Shown here: positions 12,111 to 24,061 of the stretch, in pieces | Numbering within the stretch: the stretch's first letter is position 1 | How the letters are laid out: every line of letters starts with the position of its first letter | Assembly (NCBI GenBank): GCA_009617715.1 | Contig: VTFK01000036.1 | Coordinates: 248,001-312,000, forward strand | From: Plectrocnemia conspersa | Taxonomy: Eukaryota > Arthropoda > Insecta > Trichoptera > Polycentropodidae | Reading direction: 5' to 3' | Length of the DNA: 64,000 nt | The notes under the pieces: model-generated | Seen by the model: the letters and a program-made list of their open reading frames with translations, nothing else | What the model was told of the DNA's origin: nothing | Database searches by the model: none | Made by a program: the position numbers and the translations under genes

Positions 12111-13264
12111 TCTGTAGTAACCTAACGGTAATGTATACTTGTGTTATATCGCTCTTCATTAATATCAGTTTCTTGATAAATTCGAGGAAAATTAGTCTTG
12201 TACAATTTATTTCAACGTTGAAAATGGGTAGCCCCGACAACTTGCAAGGATAAAAGTTCTAATAGAACACACATGTAACTTAATGTTTGTCATTAAAAAA
12301 CTGTAATCATTTATCTGCATACATTATTTTTTTTATAAAGATAAAATTAGTTATTAGTTTGTCATTAATTATATTAATTAAATATATGATAAATATTAAA
12401 TTATTTTGTTGTTTGCATTATTTGTAATTATTCTCATGATAAATTTATTATATTTTAATTACTATGTGGTATAATTCACTACAATTATTTAAATTACCGC
12501 AATTACGTGCTTTTCTTAAAAGTCAAAGTATGATTGATATTACTATCATTTTTACATTACGAATATTTAAACTGTTTCCAAAAATATGTAGAAAACGTTT
12601 GTGGTTGATCGTAAAATATAATTCAACCACGCACAGCTTATCAAACAGATAAAAAAAATCTTATCGTTTTGTATCACATCATAAAATAAATATTTTGGTA
12701 AAAAACGCAGCCAATGGACTATATAAAATTGTATTTGCTTTTCGTCTCTTGATAATTTAAGTATATGTGCTATCATTAAGCATTTGATATTTTAAAATAT
12801 TTAATTAAAACCTATGCATATAAATGTATTTTGGATAAAGTCCATCTTTGCTACTTGACAGTTTTTCTTAGAATTATGTCTGTATTGTTTACTTTAATTA
12901 TGGTTTGAAAAAATGACATGAAACTTTGGTAAATATAATATATATAATTAGTCAAAAAACATTTATATTTAACTTTTACGTCAGGATGATAAGAGTTTAT
13001 TTTTTGCTATAATATATTGCCTGTGCATAGTTCACATGATATTGATTGTATATTCAATAGTTTTATAATATATTAAATTCATAACTTAATATTATATTTA
13101 ATTTGTATAAATATTTTATATATTAATTCCTCATAATAAAAAACATTTTTTCGAAATTACTATATATAAATATTATTATTATTATTGAAATTTTTAACTC
13201 TTTGACATAAATTAATTTTAATATATAAATAATATTTAAATTTTTTCTGGTTTCAAGGTCTTTG
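12111..13264. other. AT-rich intergenic DNA, nothing recognised
   Basis: Several open frames of 60-70 codons occur on both strands but none looks like a protein. No repeats of note. Confidence 0.6.
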
Positions 13265-13269
13265 CTTAT

Positions 13270-13450
13270 TTATTTTTGTATTAGCTGGTGGAGAAATGAT
13301 GTCCTCTGGATGATCCGCTGAGGTCTCGCACCCCTCGTCTCGAATCGTTTGATCGTCTATCGATATGACAAAGTGTCAGATTCAAGTCGTCTCTGACGAA
13401 TCAGAGATGCATAAATTGGTTGTCCAATTGCATCGCTTGCATATTCTACT
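13270..13450. promoter_or_regulatory. GC-richer non-coding island (candidate regulatory DNA)
   Basis: A sharp rise in GC over about 180 bp in otherwise very AT-rich DNA, with no coding frame, no terminal repeats and no relatives in the window. Such single-copy islands in insect intergenic DNA can be conserved enhancers, but this is inference only. Confidence 0.25.
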
Positions 13451-14712
13451 AATTATATTTTAAGGGTAGATTGCAATAGTGGTTTTTACACTGGATAGAC
13501 GCATTGTCGATTGCATTATTATGCACAAAAGAGATGTTTTTATGGTGCTTAACAAACACGCTGACAAGGAGCTGAAGTCTCTGATAATTATGGTATCTGT
13601 TAGCACAATTGTTACAATAGTAATTTATTATCTTATTCCTATTATGCCTATTGACAAAATGCATGGCTTTTACCTTTAAAATTGTCGTTTGAATGACCTT
13701 AGCGTTAACTGGTTGCGTGGTTAATAGCTATTTATTACTTTATTATGCCTTTTTTAAATAATTTTAATTGTAATTTAAAAGTAAATTACAATAAATTAAT
13801 CCCTATATAATTTAAAATATTTAATAATAAGTCATGTAATGATTTTTTTATGCAAAAATTGTAAAAGGTAATTTAACTTTATTCATATATATAATAGTTT
13901 TTAATGATTTGATTTTTTTTATTAACGAGATATAAAATTTAAATTATCGTGTATCAAAATCTGTGGTTCAAACTGTGTAAATGATCCTGGCTCCGCAATT
14001 TTCAAGGGGTATGCACAGTCCTATTACATTTTTTTTTATTATTATAAATAATAACATGTAAAAAAAAAAAAAGGTTAGATTCAGGCTGCCTAATCAAAGC
14101 TTATACAAGGTTTTCAACAAAATCCAAAATAAAAATTAGTACATTGTCAAATGAATTATCTAACAAAAAATTGGCATACACCAGAATTTCTGCAATAAAT
14201 TATTATATTGATAAATTGTTGGGACCACTCGTGATCGTTGCAACAAAATTGGTTGCAAGAACTACCGAAAAATATATTTTAAAATATTGTCAGAATCGGC
14301 ATTATTCAAAAAAACTAGAGCCTATATCCTTTATATGGATTAAAAGCACTTGTAAAAAACAAAGTATGTTTTAAATAAAACATAGAACTTTAGCAAACAC
14401 ACTTTTGATGAAAATCACCATATAAATCTTGATACAACCAAAACTTTAGGCAAAATTTAAAAAAACAATTGTAAAAAATAATAAAATTGAAAGAAAAATA
14501 TGTAGTATTAAATAAAAAAGACGACACAAAAGCAATTTTGGTTTTAAAGTAAGATAAATTTAATTTAAAAAAATTCATACACGTATAAATCAATTCAAAC
14601 AAACAAATTCGTAATTAACTCACTTGTTGTTCCCTTAGCAACAAACAAACGAAAAAATATCAAAACACAAACGACGCAACTGAAAAGTAAACTATAAAAA
14701 AATTGAAGACAG
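13451..14712. other. AT-rich intergenic DNA, nothing recognised
   Basis: No recognisable gene or element until the Penelope-like coding fragment begins near 14713. Several poly(A)/poly(T) runs are present. Confidence 0.55.
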
Positions 14713-15163
14713 AAGCTTTAAAACAGCGTATAAAAAATCTAAAGTATGGCTAAGATATGTCGATGACGTTTTTGCTGTGTGGCCCCACAGAAGGAGCGGT
14801 TTGGATGTTTTCCTTCGTTTTCTTAATACACAACATCCAAATATAAAATTTACAAGAGAACTCGAAGAAATTTGGCAACTAATTATAAAAAAGAAGACGG
14901 CTTCTGTGCTGGATTCTGCTCTGACGGATCATAGTTTTAATCAAGACCACAAGATGGGCTTCAATAGTACAAGGACTGTTGCTAATATAAAAAATCCGTT
15001 TGTTTGCACAAAATGTGAAGCTGTAGAAGTTGAAATCCATAAAAATATTGCATTGAACAAACGAGATGAAAGCATAAGGATCTCAAAGTCTTGGCTTCCG
15101 ATGTTGGAATCGATAAGAGCGACAAAAGCACATAAAATTGTCACCGTAATAACCACACAATAA
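14713..15163 (+). pseudogene. Penelope-like retroelement, internally deleted coding remnant
   Basis: The frame begins with a stretch containing KVWLRYVDDVFAVWPH (14733-14780), the YVDD reverse transcriptase active-site block in its Penelope-like form, followed by NTQHPNIKFT. It then jumps to SALTDHSFNQDHKMGF (about 14920-14970) and ISKSWLPM near the end, which match the region after the GIY-YIG endonuclease of Penelope-like elements. The reverse transcriptase thumb and the GIY-YIG catalytic core that should lie between are missing, so this is an internal deletion product. Intact elements encode one long protein of roughly 800 residues; only about 150 remain. The frame runs on upstream of the first ATG (14777), so that ATG is not the true start. 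Confidence 0.8.
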
Positions 15164-15350
15164 CAAGGACACAAATGACGCGACCACTACAAATGAAGAT
15201 TTAATGAGGATCATTAATCCTGACCCACCGCAAGCACGTCAATATACGGCAAGAGCAAGGACGAGAGCGGCAGTTCCAGACAATTCGTAAACATGGCTGG
15301 AGCATCACAGCCGAAATATCGAAGTAAGTTCTAATCGCGATGAATCCCGA
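15164..15350 (+). mobile_element. 3' non-coding end of Penelope-like copy 1
   Basis: Follows the coding remnant directly. It contains GGCTGGAGCATCACAGCCG (about 15294-15312) then AAATATCG, a motif repeated in inverted orientation at 15521-15550 and again at 16036-16063 and 16092-16120. The GGCTG/CAGCC pairing followed by GAAA resembles stem II and the GAAA half of a hammerhead core, but the CUGANGA half is not recognisable here. Confidence 0.6.
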
Positions 15351-15359
15351 GATTGCAAT

Positions 15360-15970
15360 AATATATGTGTGTTTAAATTTTTATCGCGAGTTACATATTT
15401 TTTATCAATATCGGCTACGGATGCCATCGCTATCTTACTTTTATGTGAGCGACTGACGTTTCGAAGAGTATGTCACTCTTCATCCTCCGAGACTAATGAT
15501 TTTCACTTACTTTATTTCTATATTTCGGTTGTGATGATCCAGCCATTCACAATTGCCGTTCTAGTCCTTGAACTTGTCGTATATACAAGTTTCGGTGGGG
15601 CAGTATTAAATATAGTAATTATTTGTCCATTATCCCGTGACGCGTCATTTGTATCTGTGTTAGAGGGTTTGTGTAATTGTGTGGCAATTGGATCCGTGAC
15701 AATTTTATGTGATTTTTTCGCAAAAATTCCAAAACCGGAAGCTAAGACTTTGATATTATGCTACTATCATATCGTTTGTTCATAGCGATATTTTTGTGAA
15801 TCTATATTTCAAACGCTTTTTAATGTTAGCTAAGGTCTTTTTTCTACTAAAATCAATTTTGTGGTCTTCTATTAAACTGTGTTCGGCCAGAGTAGAATTA
15901 CTATTGAATTTTTTGGCAGCATTTTGTGTTTATTCTCTCGGTGTGCGATGCGATTAGATTGTGCACTGTA
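15360..15970 (-). pseudogene. Second Penelope-like copy, inverted
   Basis: Read on the minus strand, 15910-15830 encodes STLAEHSLIEDHKIDFSRK, aligning with SALTDHSFNQDHKMGFNST of the plus-strand copy, and 15780-15540 aligns base by base with the end and 3' flank of that copy, with stops and frameshifts. So copies 1 and 2 face each other tail to tail. The plus-strand open frame over 15369-15785 is only the antisense of this remnant. Beyond 15520 it carries a further hammerhead-like motif at 15450-15492. Confidence 0.75.
15450..15492 (-). ncRNA. Degenerate hammerhead ribozyme-like motif in Penelope-like copy 2
   Basis: On the minus strand: GGATGA, then a hairpin AGAGTGACATACTCT, then TCGAAAC. 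This has the order of a hammerhead core (CUGANGA, stem II, GAAA), with the first two core bases changed. Penelope-like elements are known to carry hammerhead motifs in their terminal repeats. Helices I and III were not resolved, and the altered core suggests it is inactive. Confidence 0.35.
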
Positions 15971-15983
15971 ATTTTTTTTAAAT

Positions 15984-16135
15984 AAATAAAATTGTCACCA
16001 ACCCAATTGCAACACAATTTAAACTTACTTTTCTATATTTCGGCTGTGATGCTCCAGCCATAGTCACGAATTTTCCGTAACTTTCATGACAATGGCTGGA
16101 ACATCACAACCGAAATATAAATCTCGATGAATCCA
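15984..16135. mobile_element. Third Penelope-like tail fragment with inverted repeat
   Basis: 15984-16020 resembles the end of the copy 1 coding tail (AAATTGTCACC...ACACAAT). It is followed by an inverted repeat: 16035-16062 pairs with 16092-16120 across a ~30-nt loop, both arms carrying the TTTCGGCTGTGATG / CATCACAACCGAAA type motif. This looks like two abutting terminal pieces in opposite orientation. Confidence 0.6.
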
Positions 16136-16141
16136 AAGATT

Positions 16142-16500
<359 letters not shown>

Positions 16501-16509
16501 CTATAATTA

Positions 16510-16925
16510 TGTAATTAAACACTTCTGGAAATTGCTCAAGGGGCATCGTAGACAATCCTTCAGTGCTCGAGCAGCTTCAAATGTGGGTAATTTACTCCTG
16601 AAGGTGGATATAGTTCTCGGTCGCGTCCACTATTCTTGCCTGTTAAGTGTAGAACTGGAGCACTTGCCAACTCTTCTCTGGCCAAGGCTATTTATCTGCT
16701 CAATTCTGTCCATAGTAATATTGACATTTTCTCTTGCACTTATGGAGTTTTGGTTCAGTTCGTATGGGACAATGCACACCTGTTGAGGTGATTTGTGTCT
16801 GTTGTTTTGTCTTGTTTATATTTGTATGTATTATGATGTATTAGTACTTTTGACTATCGTGACGCATTAGGTTTGCCTGTCAGGTCACGATGGTTATAAT
16901 TTTAATAAATAAATAAATAAATAAA
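16510..16925 (+). mobile_element. Probable 3' end of a non-LTR retroelement
   Basis: A less AT-rich block reads in one frame as ...[19 protein letters not shown]..., similar in style to the last residues of insect LINE reverse transcriptase proteins, with stops. It is followed by a region ending in a conserved-looking GCCTGTCAGGTCACGATGG and then (AATA)n, a tail typical of LINEs. A similar tail, GGCAACCTGTTAGGTCAGTG then AATAAATAAATA, occurs near 33058-33110. The clade is not assigned. Confidence 0.4.
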
Positions 16926-17011
16926 TATATATACGCGATATTATATTTAAAAAAAATATTTACGTGTTCTTTTCGCGTTCATCTTGTTTTTTTGAATGAG
17001 GTCTCTCTATA

Positions 17012-17041
17012 TTTCGCCGGAGATTGTCCCAGCATCCTCAG
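17012..17041 (-). ncRNA. Hammerhead-like core, left arm
   Basis: On the minus strand: CTGAGGA (17041-17035), a stem II hairpin in which GCTGG pairs with CCGGC, then GAAA (17015-17012). Both invariant core strings CUGANGA and GAAA are intact. Helices I and III were not resolved. Confidence 0.45.
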
Positions 17042-17247
17042 GAGTTTTCACAGTACACTTTTTTTACATCCAATATATGCTCCTATCCTATCCGCTATAT
17101 CCGTATGCTCCTGTCCGCGGAGCAGTGATGGTAATAATATTCAAACTAATGTGTTTTTAACATTAAAACCAATAAAAACAGTGCGAATAAAAAATCCTTC
17201 CCTGCGCGATGTAAAAAAAAGTGTATTCTAAATAAATGTGAAAACTC

Positions 17248-17277
17248 CTGAAGATGCTGGGACAATCTCCGGCGAAA
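17248..17277 (+). ncRNA. Hammerhead-like core, right arm
   Basis: CTGAAGA (17248-17254), stem II hairpin GCTGG...CCGGC (17256-17273), then GAAA (17274-17277). The two invariant core strings are present with a proper stem between them. The mirror copy at 17012-17041 has a compatible change at the variable core position (G for A). Whether it cleaves depends on helices I and III, which I could not establish. Confidence 0.45.
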
Positions 17278-17330
17278 TATAAAGAGACTCATTAAAAAAA
17301 ACAAGATGACCGCGAAAAAAACACGTAAAT

Positions 17331-17715
17331 TTCACTGACTGAGTGGAATCAGTATTTTATCTTAGTCTCAGGCATGAAGGATAGAGAAAAAGTCATTTTG
17401 TTTTAAATTAATTTTATCTATGCAATGCGAAATTTATGGTTTTACAATTACATCGAACTGTTATTTGAATTTAAAAACGTAAAAGATGATATATTTAGCT
17501 ACATTACAAAAATATTTTATTATGATTAATCAATTTTCCTAATTTAGCTGCGTAGCGCAAATTTTTAATTAAAAAGGACAAATGGTTTCCGAATATTTAA
17601 AAATAATAATTACTAGTTTCCGAAAAGTGGTTGAATCTGGTTAGTCATTATTGATTTTCATTCGTATTAATATTGGACTATAGTAATATTTTTAATAAAG
17701 AAAAAAATATGAAGA
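17331..17715. other. AT-rich spacer
   Basis: Nothing recognised between the inverted repeat and the hAT-type element. Confidence 0.6.
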
Positions 17716-17723
17716 CATGTGAA

Positions 17724-18391
17724 CAGTGGCGTAGCTATGGGTGTGTGGGGGGAACCGCCCCGAGCGGCACTTACTTGGGGGCGGCATATTCGCGATGGGA
17801 TCGTCTAGCGTGGTTCTTAACCTCGAATGCACTATTATAAATATACTAAATCCACGAATAGCAAGAACTTAACAATAACTTTTATATTCTTAATATTACT
17901 TAAATTACAGAGCTTTTTCATTTTTATACAAATATAAATATTTTATAAACTGTATAGTAAATTAATTGTAAAATTAATTAATTGTGAATTCTTTTAATTT
18001 ATTATTTCACAGATCAATGTAGAAATCCATAATTATTATTATTATAAAAATGATACATATGTATTTGTAATTTCTAGTTTCGTTTCTTTAAGTAGAAATT
18101 ACAATATTATATATTTTTATAATAATACATAATTTTCTATAATTAATCAATTTTTGTCGTGTTTTAATAATTATAATGACAATAGATTATTCTTGTTTAA
18201 ATAATAATATGTTAAGTGTATGTAGCGTAATTGGGATGTGAGGCAAAAGGGGCAGCCTATTCCGGAAAGTTTTTTTTTTATTAATAATTATTAATTTAGT
18301 TACAGATTTTTAGGAAGCTCAGATTTTGTTTTATTAAATGTATAGAGGTGGGGGGCAATTTTAAGGAACGCCCCGGGCGGCTACGCCACTG
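17724..18391. mobile_element. hAT-type MITE with CAGTGGCGTAGC ends
   Basis: 668 bp. Left end CAGTGGCGTAGCTATGGG, right end GCGGCTACGCCACTG, inverted with one another over about 12-15 bp. Flanking 8-bp duplications CATGTGAA (17716-17723) and CATGTGTA (18392-18399) differ at one base, as expected for hAT elements. GC-rich subterminal parts, AT-rich core, no transposase. This end sequence is a familiar one in insect hAT MITEs. Confidence 0.87.
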
Positions 18392-18399
18392 CATGTGTA

Positions 18400-19175
18400 T
18401 ATAATATATTTAATAAAAATATTATAAAATGTACGAAGCACTTATATTTTGAAAAGATAGCAAAAATTAAAAATAATGAGTTGTGAGTTACACAAAAAAA
18501 GGAAGGCTTCAGATTATGAGCGTGTAACGCGAAAAATCGCCAATAGGCCTTGATTCGTAGCGAATGATAGAGTGAACCGGCATCTAGTTAATATATATTT
18601 CAGTGTAACATACTGTATGTTATTAACATACATATATACGATAAAATATTATTTTTATTGACAAAAATGAAAGAAAAAAATTCAAAGACATAAAACCAAT
18701 AAATAATATTTGATAAAAAATTTTCGTTATGCGGCAGACTCATCAGATAATTTTTGTAATTATCGTTACGCGGTTATAATGTTTATAATATTTGAAAAAA
18801 GCGCGGAAAAAAAATTCATGCCTATTGATTTTTATTGTTTTGTTTATAAAGTTGGTGATCTTTGATTGTGGGTCCAAAGCTTTAAGCTGTATTCTGTTAC
18901 TGACTCAGACAGTATTTAAAAAATATTTTGTAGTTAATTTATTATTATTTTTTACATTTAGTTATTTAGTTTACAAAAGTAAATTAATGCTTAAATTACG
19001 AATATAAAAAATTGCATTACAATGTTTACTATAGAAAAACATATTAAAAGAAAAACTTTGCACTTAGCCCCATTTTTTTTGTTATACAAATTATTTTTCC
19101 TTTCATAATCTGCTTGCCAAATTGAGTTAATTAAAATTGTATATAATTTAAAAAAGGAAACTGAAATCAAACTGA
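18400..19175. other. AT-rich intergenic DNA, nothing recognised
   Basis: No protein-like frame and no repeat ends. A 71-codon open frame at 18792-19007 is hydrophobic but follows the base composition. Confidence 0.55.
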
Positions 19176-19179
19176 ACTT

Positions 19180-19450
19180 AACACGGGGGTCAACTCTTGC
19201 ATCACCCCCATTGTCGAGTTGTCATCTCAAGTATTCAAAGACGAAATGCCAAGATCATTCACAGATCATGCACGAACCATGTTAAATATTATTTGTTTAT
19301 TTCCATCTTTGCACGATCAACCTTCGGGTTATCTCTGAAACGAAACCGTTCGCAAAAATTTCATCATAAAATTTCTCGTGCACACGAGGCATGTATCTAC
19401 CGTCGGTAATCTAATGAGTGATGACAGGTCATGGACTGTGGATTATCTGG
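19180..19450. promoter_or_regulatory. GC-richer non-coding island (candidate regulatory DNA)
   Basis: About 270 bp of balanced composition inside AT-rich DNA, apparently single copy. The one open frame (19197-19409) has no recognisable domain. Conserved enhancer is one possibility; an old transposon fragment is another. Confidence 0.25.
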
Positions 19451-19950
19451 CAGTGTTTGTATACATAATTATGTTTACATACAAAGTGTTATTATGATGA
19501 TAAACGTGATTTTTTTAAACATATTATAGAAACAATGTTATTAAATTCACAAGAGTGAATATTTTATATACAGTGCAGATATTAACATATATAAAATAAT
19601 TATAGTTCAATATAGTTAAAAACTTGGATATTACACTGAAAAATCTTAAATGCCGTTCCTGAGTCGGTCATAAATAATATTAGCTTAGCTTAGTTTGGAT
19701 CAAGTCTATTTATTTCTAAATTAACTATTAAATAAGCTTTTGTTCGTAAAAGTCGAACTTCTGCTACTGCTACTTTGGAGTCAACCAATAGCGTTTACTT
19801 TTTGTGTTTGAATATTTTTCCTACCTGCTTCATACAATGCATGAATTGCGCTTTTGAATGGCACATATATTTTTAGAAATGCGATTGGGGTTCTTCTCCT
19901 GCAAGAACAACCCAAAACTGCGTCGCTTATTAATTTATTGTAACACGACA

Positions 19951-19996
19951 GGCGTTGGCCCAATATGATACTGTTGTAACGTATTGGGCCAACGCC
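19951..19996. repeat. Short perfect hairpin
   Basis: GGCGTTGGCCCAATA (19951-19965) is the exact complement of TATTGGGCCAACGCC (19982-19996), with a 16-nt loop. A further partial copy AACGCC follows. Function unknown. Confidence 0.75.
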
Positions 19997-19999
19997 AAC

Positions 20000-20500
20000 G
20001 CCTTGATTCCACTAAAAAACAGTTAAATTAATTTTATTAACGGAAACCATCTGAAACCGTTGCGACAGAATTAATTTAAATAAGAAAAGTTGTATTATTT
20101 TATTTGTTGGAAATATACAAACTTATTTTAAACTGTATATATTAACAGTCAAAGCATTTGCAAAAAAATGCTAGTTTTCAAGGTTTTTTGAGTCTAACTA
20201 GAAATTTATTAGACAATAGCAAAGAATCTGTTTCTGCCCCAAAATTATCAAAGGCCATGCTGAATCACTTAACCAAGAGCAGATTTTATTCAAACACTGT
20301 ATCCAGAACCACCACTTCGCTTTCGACTTGGAATAAAGTTTGTGGAGCTTGCGTTAAGAAAGAACTACTTTGAATTAACTGAGACGTTTTCCTTCGACCG
20401 TTATGCAGTCACCTGAATTTAAAGAGTTCAATCCGATCTTTGAGACGACTTTGGTGACTATGTGGCGCAGTTATAATCTACATATATATACAAGACTTTG
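20000..20500. other. Non-coding stretch with two short open frames
   Basis: Frames of 71 codons (20158-20373) and 79 codons (20403-20642) lie in somewhat less AT-rich DNA. Neither shows a domain I recognise and they are not linked by clear splice sites, so I do not call a gene. Confidence 0.4.
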
Positions 20501-20504
20501 TATT

Positions 20505-20575
20505 TATATTAGTAAATGCTTAAGACAGTGGACTAATAATCCAGAGGCCATGAGTTTGAGTTCTGCAAAGCGACA
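20505..20575 (+). repeat. tRNA-derived SINE head or tRNA pseudogene
   Basis: A box-A-like TTAGTAAATGCTTAAGACAG, then an anticodon-arm-like TGGACTAATAATCCA, then a box-B-like TGAGTTTGAGTTC with tRNA-like spacing. No acceptor stem pairs. The same arrangement (GACTAATA... then CTCGAATCTC) occurs on the minus strand at 24950-25015, which favours a SINE family over a lone tRNA pseudogene. Confidence 0.45.
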
Positions 20576-20959
20576 TTTATTGATTTTAAATTATAATATA
20601 TTACATTTCATAATTAATAATTATTTATATAGATGCCACTGATTTCAGGACTTTCATGTGTTTCAATTCATACTTATAAGTAGTGTTTTTTTCTGATTAG
20701 GTAAGTCATCTAAGTCTAAGAAGTTCTGATTACGAAAGCCCCATAGAACCCAATTTAAAAATTGGATTTTTTGCGCTGTAACAAATGAGAAAATAGAGAA
20801 TAAAGGTAAGCAATACTTCTTAGATTTCGTTGACTTATGGAAATTTTAATCGGCAAGTCACCATTTTTTATCTGGGTATGAGAAGCAGTTTGGTATTACA
20901 AATGGTCGCTACATTTTTAATATTTTTGTAGAACTCGAGAATGTTCTTGATGGTTCAGT

Positions 20960-21255
20960 GATTATTGCGCAAACGAAAATTACGCACAGAAAATATTCTG
21001 AGCATAGATGTTCAATATACACATATTTGTATATTGAAAAATACGTTAATATATATAAAAAAAAATAATATCTGTATCTAAAAATATTTTACAATTACAT
21101 TAGTAATTTACATTTGAATGATACATTTACATTTCCTATAATTACACAAATTTTTTAAAAAAAAAAGAGAGAAAATATAGAGCAGTTAGAATTAAAAGTA
21201 AAATATATGTAACAATCAATCACATATGTTCGGAATTTTCATGTATACAATTTTC
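20960..21255 (+). mobile_element. Short MITE, copy 2
   Basis: GATTATTGCGCAAACGAAAA at the left matches the left end of copy 1 (7703). The interior matches at several blocks (ATTCCTATAATTACAC-like, AGTTAGAATTAAAAGTAAAA, CACATATGTTC). The right end is decayed (GAATTTTCATGTATACAA). Confidence 0.65.
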
Positions 21256-24055
21256 CGGTCACCGTTTTTGATATGCTTATGTTTCATAACGATTAGTATT
21301 TTTTCTAATGAACATACTATAATTAGAATAGTACTGGTTTAGTTTATTACAATTTCATTTATTGAATACAAAAATAATTTTGAGCAGTTTGTGGATATTT
21401 TGTATTGGATTATTACGTTTTAAGCTTTATTATGAATTATAAATAAAATATATGTTTCATGAGTAATAAAATAATCAGAAAAATAACTTTATTGTAATAC
21501 TTTTTTTAATGTTATTAGGCAATTTTTATAATACAGTAAATTAATGCTTTTTAAGCATTTGCTACTTAATACTGATTTAAACCATAATTACTCAATACAT
21601 TGTCATACAAAATATAATGTTTAATGTTTTGAATAAAATGCTATTTTACGGTTAATTTGTAATGCTAAATAGCTGCCATTATGAATTCGATTAGACTATA
21701 ATCATTCAATAATATAAATAAAAAATATATAATAACATGTAAAATGATTACTTTTATTATTATTTAATATAATCTCAGCATCGATTTGATGTGTTTTGTA
21801 TAAAAAATGATAGTGGATGTTCCGCAATATTGTATTAAATAAAAATAGCAATATCATGATTGTGCAGATAGAATATTATGATTGACAAAATTGTTTTACA
21901 TCGAATCATCGTTGTTATGATAATGTTTTTAGAATAATGCATTTGACAATCAATTGTTTTCAATGTGTCTTTTTTAACATTATTATTCTCTTACGTGTCT
22001 TTTTCAGTTGAGTTCCTTATTGTATTCAATTTTCGTTTACGTAGTCAAAACAAATGACGTTTTCACTGTAAGTCTTATTTTTTTTATCGATTTATCTTGA
22101 ATTTATTATGCAATATGATTTCGCAATAGCAATTTCTCTTCGAATAAATCGTTAAAAGTGGGACGCCTAATAAGTATAACTCTTAACGGAAATACGTAGC
22201 ATTTATGTTTTGAGAAGCTCTTGATGCAATCTTTTAATAGTTACAATTAGGCCTTTTCTGAAGTGCTACTTAATATGTGTCATGGCCAGATTATCCTCTT
22301 TTCTTTGATATTAAGGAGTAAACATTTCTCCAAATAAAAAAGAAGCACTAGTCCCTTAACAATAATGAGATGTAGCTTATGTTTTATCCTTAAAATATGA
22401 CAATCTTAGATCTCTTTTATAGTCCAAGACCCTGAGCTATTGGAATATTGATTGTTTGCTTTATAGCAATTCGGATAAGCGAAATTATGTTGTTATTATA
22501 TAATGACATTGAAATTCTCGAGAAGCACATGTTTCAGTCTCGTGTTGCTTATCAGCTCTAGACAGACATAACAATTACCTATTTTGTGAATGACAATTTA
22601 ACAATAATGTTACGTCTGGATACCAATCGTAAAAGTTCATCGCCATAATGCACTGTCTAGGTACGGTTCGAATAATGCATAAATATTATATAGGTTATTA
22701 TTTATTTATGTACATAAGTATGTTTTTAACGATAATAAAATCACATGCCTAATGCATGGACGTTAGATGATAGGAAGATTTGCAATTTATAATTAATATA
22801 TCGATGAACTGTGTTTTTGTATCTTTTTTTTGTATACTACGAGATTGATTTGGTTTTAACTAGTAAGGACAAGTGTGGAATATACATACAGTTAATTTGA
22901 ATAAGTGACATGAAGTTCATAATTATGATAATTTTATTTTACAATTAATTATAATCCTTAACTATTGCTTATATAAAATAATTAGAGATAATCAATTCAA
23001 TCTGACAAGGAAACTGTGATCAATACAAATGTGTTATGATAAATTTGTTTAGGATATGCATTTAGTGATGTATTGAAATGAATACATTAATAATCACATT
23101 TTTTAATAAATAAAGTTAATGCAATCTATTATTTATAAATATTTTCATATTGAATCAGGAATTTAATAAATAATTATTATATTTAAGCCAATATCATTGA
23201 TTCATTGACAAGAATATAAAATATTTTATTATTTAATTTTACTAGTGACATCTCTTAATATAAAAGTAATTATTTGTAAAATTATCCTACTGGAAATGTT
23301 TGAGTCTCGGCTAATATATTTTTTTTTTCGGTAATTTATAATATTTTTTTTGTAGTAATTTTTTTATAAAACGAATTAAATCCATTACATGTTCAAATAT
23401 GGTTTGAAGCCGGTCTAAAATTTTCATTAGTTTTGTATTATAATTTTTGCCAATAGATGTCTATCTAAATATATATATATATTTACTTAAATTTTATTAA
23501 TTTATTTGTTAGTGTTATTGAAAACTTAACTGTATAAATATTTATGAAACGTAATATTTTATATTTATTTATTTTGCTAACATTGTTAAATTATTTTGCA
23601 AATAATAATAATTGTGTTGATTTTCATAAATACAGACTTAAAAAATAAAACGCCGGACAAACGACATTAGCCGATGAAATATGATCAAATTAGCGAAGGT
23701 TTTTACTTTATTTGCAACTGGAGGACCGGAATAACAGGAAATATAAAAGTCGGATTTAAACAGATTTGTTTTAAATATGAAGAAGCTTAGCGTCTGAAGG
23801 GATGAGATTTTCAGTCGAGACAAAATAATAATTCCTAACGTTTGCACTTCTCTAATAAATATGCTTAGCAATAAATTAAATGGCCATTATATCAAAAAAA
23901 TTCACACTGCTCGGTCAAATTTGAACCCTTAAGGTGTTCACATTTATATTTTTCCAGTGAAAATCGACAGTTGAACAAAAGTGCTTTGCTAAACAATGAC
24001 ACTTAAGAAATATTTATTTTAAAACAACCAAAAATTCAAGGAGAGATTAAACTAT
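21256..24055. other. Long AT-rich intergenic stretch
   Basis: No supported gene or element. 22500-22700 is slightly less AT rich without coding. The 77-codon minus frame at 23638-23871 has no recognisable domain. Confidence 0.6.
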
Positions 24056-24061
24056 ACAAAT

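Larger units (their letters stand above)
16960..17330. mobile_element. Inverted repeat with paired hammerhead-like cores
   Basis: 16960-17052 is the approximate reverse complement of 17237-17330, about 90 bp per arm around a ~185-bp spacer. The inner end of each arm holds a hammerhead-like core (described separately) followed by GAAATATA, the same junction seen in the Penelope-like tails just upstream, so this is probably two Penelope terminal repeats in opposite orientation. The spacer has no recognisable coding. Confidence 0.6.

Noticed and set aside
15369..15785. 138-codon plus-strand frame rich in hydrophobic residues, a possible membrane protein
   Set aside because: The minus strand here is a Penelope-like tail aligned with copy 1; the plus frame is antisense.
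20505..20575. Functional tRNA gene with an AAT anticodon
   Set aside because: No acceptor stem and a degenerate B box; better read as a SINE head or pseudogene.
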